Shown here: positions 4,830 to 7,743 of the stretch, in pieces
Position numbering within the stretch: the first letter of the stretch is position 1
Layout: each line of letters begins with the position of its first letter
NCBI GenBank assembly: GCA_943913325.1
Contig: CALTXP010000075.1
Span: 1-7,743 of the forward strand
DNA from: an uncultured Anaerococcus sp.
GTDB lineage: Bacteria > Bacillota > Clostridia > Tissierellales > Peptoniphilaceae
Length of the DNA stretch: 7,743 nucleotides
Reading direction: 5' to 3'
The notes under the pieces: model-generated
What the model was told of the DNA's origin: nothing
Seen by the model: only the letters and a program-made list of their open reading frames with translations
Database searches by the model: none
Made by a program: the position numbers and the translations under genes

Positions 4830-5948
4830 TTGAAAAAAAAACTTTTAACTGTTAGTCTGGCTGCTTTTTTAGCAATAAGTCCAGTAATAGATATACCAAA
4901 ATCTACACCTACTGCATATGCAGATAGTTTAGAGGAAGTTGCACAAATTGATACATCTGATCTAGAAAGTACCACTAAAGCTGCTAAGTATCTTTTAGTT
5001 CATGCACCAAATACATTTAAAGGAGACAAAAGAGCTTACCTTGAAAGATTAATAAAAGAATCAGAAGATTTATTAAATATAGTATATAAGGCTAGAAGCC
5101 AAATAGAAGCTGATGATAATTTAAATACAAGAATAAAAAACATTATAAGGTCTAATTTAAATAATAGAAATAATGAGTTTACTGTAAATGTAAATGGATA
5201 TACAACTGCTTCTCAGATACAAAATTGTTTTTTAGATACAGCTAAAGAGGATTGGTATTTTTTCTATAGTATGTATGTTAGAACTAATATAAAAACTAAA
5301 TATAATCCTAAAAAAACAAAGGGTGATAAGATCTATGTTGAATCTGCTACTTTTAATGTAAGTTATAGAGAAGATCCTTCAGTAGAAAAAAAAGTAGAAG
5401 ACTTTGCTAATAATTGGGTAAGAGAGAATATTAATGCATATGATTCTGACTTTGATAAGGTATTAAAAATCCATGATTTTATAGTAACTAAAAATCAATA
5501 TAACAAAGGCGATAACAATAGTATAAGCGGTGGTTATTCTATCTACCATCCTGCAAGTATACTTTATGGCAATGGTGGAGTTTGTAATGCCTATGCCACT
5601 CTTTTTGATAAACTAGCGACAAAGTCAGGCCTTGATGTAAGATACGCTACTGGAACTTCAAAAAAAACTGGTGAGGCTCATATTTGGAATATGGTAAAGG
5701 TAGATGGTAATTGGTATAACATAGATGTAACTTATGATGACCCAACTATTACTTTTAACCAAGGAGATATAGAAAATATAGAAGATTTCATATCATATAA
5801 CTATTTCTTAAAAGATGACAACGAGATAGTTAAGTCAAGAACAATAGATAGAGATGGAAATAGACCACAAGGTATTACTAGTATAGATACGGGTCTTAAA
5901 AGCTCGACTATACAATTAATAGATGGATCCTATAAAGTAGTTAAATAA
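4830..5948 (+). CDS. Secreted transglutaminase-fold enzyme with the shared module at its N-terminus
   Basis: This 372-residue protein has a signal peptide, likely cut after Ala-Tyr-Ala at residue 31. The shared helical module spans about 51-90 (LERLIKESEDL at 71-81). A lead-in domain (about 95-200) is typical of clostridial-type extracellular transglutaminase-like proteins. The transglutaminase-like core spans about 205-325. The catalytic triad is complete: Cys252 in GGVCNAYA, His284 in AHIWN and Asp299 in NIDVTYDDP. In this superfamily (Transglut_core) the Cys attacks an amide, giving Gln-Lys crosslinks, deamidation or peptide cleavage; which applies here cannot be read from sequence. No wall anchor or transmembrane segment follows. 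The start is TTG: AGGAG at 4819-4823 lies 6 bases upstream and no better ATG is near. Its neighbours are Lys-rich repeat proteins, so crosslinking or processing of them is a reasonable hypothesis. Confidence 0.93.
   Translation: MKKKLLTVSLAAFLAISPVIDIPKSTPTAYADSLEEVAQIDTSDLESTTKAAKYLLVHAPNTFKGDKRAYLERLIKESEDLLNIVYKARSQIEADDNLNTRIKNIIRSNLNNRNNEFTVNVNGYTTASQIQNCFLDTAKEDWYFFYSMYVRTNIKTKYNPKKTKGDKIYVESATFNVSYREDPSVEKKVEDFANNWVRENINAYDSDFDKVLKIHDFIVTKNQYNKGDNNSISGGYSIYHPASILYGNGGVCNAYATLFDKLATKSGLDVRYATGTSKKTGEAHIWNMVKVDGNWYNIDVTYDDPTITFNQGDIENIEDFISYNYFLKDDNEIVKSRTIDRDGNRPQGITSIDTGLKSSTIQLIDGSYKVVK
5043..5072 (+). repeat. 30-base direct repeat, copy 2
   Basis: This copy is identical to 4577-4606 and codes for the same E-R-L-I-K-E-S-E-D-L segment, here near the N-terminus of the transglutaminase-fold protein. 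The bases just outside differ in both directions, so the exact match is limited to 30 bases. Confidence 0.9.
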
Positions 5949-5977
5949 AATTCATATAGTGCTCTTTTATTTAATTA
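5938..5977 (+). terminator. AT-only hairpin over the stop codon, possible weak terminator
   Basis: TTAAATAAAA (5941-5950) and TTTTATTTAA (5965-5974) are perfect 10-bp inverted repeats with a 14-base loop, extended by a G-T and two more pairs. The stem includes the TAA stop of the transglutaminase gene. It has no G-C pairs in its core and no clean T-run afterwards, so termination would be inefficient. Read-through into the next operon is possible. Confidence 0.35.
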
Positions 5978-6019
5978 TATATAAAACTGTAAAACTTATT
6001 AGTATTTCTGGGGTAAGAA

Positions 6020-6025
6020 TATAAT
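6020..6025 (+). promoter_or_regulatory. Probable -10 box of the DJ-1/SDR operon
   Basis: TATAAT at 6020-6025 is a perfect -10 hexamer 28 bases before the ATG at 6054. The -35 region is poor: TTATTA at 5997-6002 at 17-base spacing. The promoter may therefore be weak or activator-dependent. The ribosome site AGGAG follows at 6044-6048. Confidence 0.5.
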
Positions 6026-6053
6026 CAGGAGAAAGTTAACGAGAGGAGTTAAT

Positions 6054-6656
6054 ATGAATAAGGTATTGGTATTTTTGGCTAATGGTTGTGAAGATGTGGA
6101 AACTTTAACTGTAATAGATTATCTAAGGCGTGCAGGTATCCTTGTAGATACTGTTTCGACAGAGGATGATATATATATAAAAACAAAGTCAGAAGTTATT
6201 ATAAAAGCTGATAAAATGCTTAATGATATAAATCTAGATGATTATAAGGGACTTTATGTACCAGGGGGTACAAAGGGTGCAGAAAGTTTAAGAGATAATG
6301 ATAGGGTAGTAGAAATCATAAAAGAGTTTAATGAAAAAAATAAAATCATTTCTGCTATCTGTGCAGGCCCAATTGTATTAAATCGTGCAGGAATATTGAC
6401 TAATAAAAAAGTAACTTCATTTCCAACTATAAAAGAAGATCTTGATAATATAGGACAATACATTGATGATAAGTTAGTAGTAACTGATGGAAACATTACA
6501 ACAAGTAGGGGTGCTGCCGTTACTGTTTATTTTGCTATGAGACTTGTTGAGATTTTAGAAGGAAGATCTGCAGTAGATGATCTTAAAGAAGGCACTCAAC
6601 AAATTGCTGTAGAAGATTATTACAATATAAGCTATGATTATATTAGCAGAGATTAG
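6054..6656 (+). CDS. DJ-1/PfpI (ThiJ) family protein, YajL-like
   Basis: This 200-residue cytosolic protein is full length for the family. The acidic residue that hydrogen-bonds the nucleophile is E16 in NGCEDVE, and the reactive Cys is C103 in the nucleophile elbow A-I-C-A-G-P. Other family marks are VPGGTKGAESLRD (about 70-82) and TSRGAAVTV near residue 149. The site corresponding to His126 of human DJ-1 is Phe123 in VTSFPT, as I recall for E. coli YajL (GFPTLKDK), so the Cys-Glu dyad is present without that His. Family members are described as stress-protective, with glyoxalase, deglycase or chaperone activities that remain debated. The protein is probably a dimer. AGGAG lies 5 bases before the ATG. 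The stop codon TAG overlaps the ribosome site of the next gene, so the two are one operon. Confidence 0.93.
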   Translation: MNKVLVFLANGCEDVETLTVIDYLRRAGILVDTVSTEDDIYIKTKSEVIIKADKMLNDINLDDYKGLYVPGGTKGAESLRDNDRVVEIIKEFNEKNKIISAICAGPIVLNRAGILTNKKVTSFPTIKEDLDNIGQYIDDKLVVTDGNITTSRGAAVTVYFAMRLVEILEGRSAVDDLKEGTQQIAVEDYYNISYDYISRD

Positions 6657-6664
6657 GAGATATT

Positions 6665-7666
6665 ATGAAAAAATTGAAAAATATATTTGTATTAGGTGGA
6701 GCTGGATTTTTAGGCTATCATACTATAAAAGAAGCTACAAATCGTGGCTATTCTGTAAAGACTGTGGATATTGTGGAGCTTCCAGAAAATTTTCAATTTA
6801 AAAAGAAAGATAATGTAGAATTTATTATACAAAACTTCTTTGACTTAAGTGATGAAGAAATAATTGATTTAATAAGTGGATGTGATGGATTTGTATATGC
6901 AGGTGGCGTTGATGAACGAATAGTGCCACAAAAACCTGCATATAAGTTTTTTTATGAAAAAAATGTATTGCCGACTCAAAGGATAGCAAGACTTGCTAGA
7001 GAAGCTGGAGTAAAAAATTTCGTACTACTAGGTTCTCATACAGTAGAATTTGCTGAAAATAATATGGACTTAAGAAAACACTACTATCATGAAGAGCCAT
7101 ATGTAGAAACTAGATTGATTCAAGAAAAATTAGCTATGTATGAGGGCGATGGAGCAATGAATGTTTCTGTTCTTAGACTTCCATATATTTTTGGAACCAT
7201 GGAAGGGAAAGTTCCTCTTTGGTCTATGTATGTAGATATGCTAAGAGGCCAAGAATTCATGCCGGTTACAACTGGTGGAGCTGCAACAATAAGTGCAAAT
7301 CAAGTTGGACAGGCCGCTATATCTGCTCTTGAAAATGGTAAACATAGGCTAGCTTATCCAGTAGCTACAGGATATATAAGCTATGAAGATTTTTATAAAA
7401 AGATCCTAGAAGAGCTAGGTCAAGAAGACTCTACTGAACTTCAAGTAATGAGTTTTGATGAATTAGAAGAAGCTTATAGAGAAGATGAAAAATTGACAGA
7501 TCAGCAAGGAGTTGAACACGGCATAAGACAAGTAAATATGCTTAGAGCAAATAGCATGGAATTTAGATTGCCAACTGAACTAGCATATGATGAACTTAGG
7601 GTAAGAGAAGAAGATACAGATAAGATAATAAAAGAAACCCTAAATTGGTCTAATACACAAAAGTAA
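6665..7666 (+). CDS. NAD(P)-binding epimerase/dehydratase-like (extended SDR) protein with altered active site
   Basis: This 333-residue cytosolic protein begins with the Rossmann dinucleotide-binding motif G11-G-A-G-F-L-G17 after the first beta strand. An acidic residue, D35 in TVDIVE, ends strand two and hints at NAD preference. Strand four gives FVYAGG, the counterpart of the usual VxHxAA. The catalytic Ser/Thr position is S124 in LLGSHT. The catalytic Tyr is probably Y146 in PYVETR, where the canonical YxxxK is YxxxR (R150). The PYIFG at about 174-178 matches the R-P-x-x-x-G region of extended SDRs. A variable C-terminal half (about 180-333) would bind substrate, which cannot be named. 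AGGAG (6655-6659) overlaps the upstream stop codon, and the ATG lies 8 bases after the stop. Co-expression with a DJ-1 protein may point to carbonyl or stress metabolism, but this is inference. Confidence 0.9.
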   Translation: MKKLKNIFVLGGAGFLGYHTIKEATNRGYSVKTVDIVELPENFQFKKKDNVEFIIQNFFDLSDEEIIDLISGCDGFVYAGGVDERIVPQKPAYKFFYEKNVLPTQRIARLAREAGVKNFVLLGSHTVEFAENNMDLRKHYYHEEPYVETRLIQEKLAMYEGDGAMNVSVLRLPYIFGTMEGKVPLWSMYVDMLRGQEFMPVTTGGAATISANQVGQAAISALENGKHRLAYPVATGYISYEDFYKKILEELGQEDSTELQVMSFDELEEAYREDEKLTDQQGVEHGIRQVNMLRANSMEFRLPTELAYDELRVREEDTDKIIKETLNWSNTQK

Positions 7667-7699
7667 ATATGCTTAAATATAAAAGAGGTTTTTAAGTTT

Positions 7700-7732
7700 A
7701 GATACAAAATTTGTATTTCAAATTTTGTGTCT
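7700..7732. repeat. AT-rich inverted repeat after the SDR gene
   Basis: Bases 7700-7713 pair with 7719-7732 (14 bp with one G-T) around a TATTT loop. Within it ATACAAAATTTGTAT (7702-7716) is itself a near-perfect palindrome. It lies 34 bases after the stop codon. The bases that follow are only moderately T-rich, so it could be a weak terminator for either strand, a binding site, or the edge of a small repeat element cut by the window end. Confidence 0.5.
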
Positions 7733-7743
7733 TACTTCATTTC

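Noticed and set aside
7700..7732. Terminal inverted repeat of an insertion sequence
   Set aside because: No transposase, partner repeat or target duplication is seen, and the window ends 11 bases later, so it is reported only as an inverted repeat.

Overview
This AT-rich window looks like chromosomal DNA of a low-GC Gram-positive bacterium (Bacillota). The tRNA sequences, AGGAG-type ribosome binding sites, sigma-A-type promoter, export signals, FIVAR-like surface repeats and lipobox all fit. Anaerobic cocci such as Anaerococcus or Peptoniphilus are a plausible home, but that is an inference from style, not a proven assignment. Every convincing gene is on the + strand.

Bases 1-245 hold the end of a tRNA operon: tRNA-Ile(GAT), then a CAT-anticodon tRNA, then a strong intrinsic terminator. 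Bases 246-774 contain no protein gene. Their first part (about 266-447) is richer in G+C than the surrounding spacer, folds into several helices, and ends in a hairpin plus T-run. It is a candidate structured RNA that I cannot assign to a family. It also carries an 11-base exact antisense match to the anticodon arm of the neighbouring CAT tRNA. The rest is very AT-rich and ends in a perfect-consensus promoter for the next gene.

Bases 775-5948 encode four consecutive exported proteins. They are a 918-residue surface protein made of about ten helical FIVAR-like repeats, an acidic lipoprotein whose gene overlaps it by 14 bases, a 179-residue secreted protein, and a secreted transglutaminase-fold enzyme with an intact Cys-His-Asp triad. 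They are linked by shared parts. The large protein and the 179-residue protein share the FIVAR-like repeat. The lipoprotein, the 179-residue protein and the transglutaminase share a gap-free block of about 28 residues ending in L-x-x-L-[IL]-[KD]-E-S-x-x-L. Two of the copies are identical over 30 bases of DNA. Terminators separate the cluster into three transcription units. The working hypothesis is a cell-envelope system in which a membrane lipoprotein, a repeat-built surface filament, a small soluble repeat protein and a catalytic protein act together through the common module.

Bases 6054-7666 form a two-gene operon of intracellular proteins: a DJ-1/PfpI-family protein and an atypical NAD(P)-binding epimerase/dehydratase-like protein, tightly coupled and preceded by a TATAAT box. 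The window ends in an AT-rich inverted repeat.
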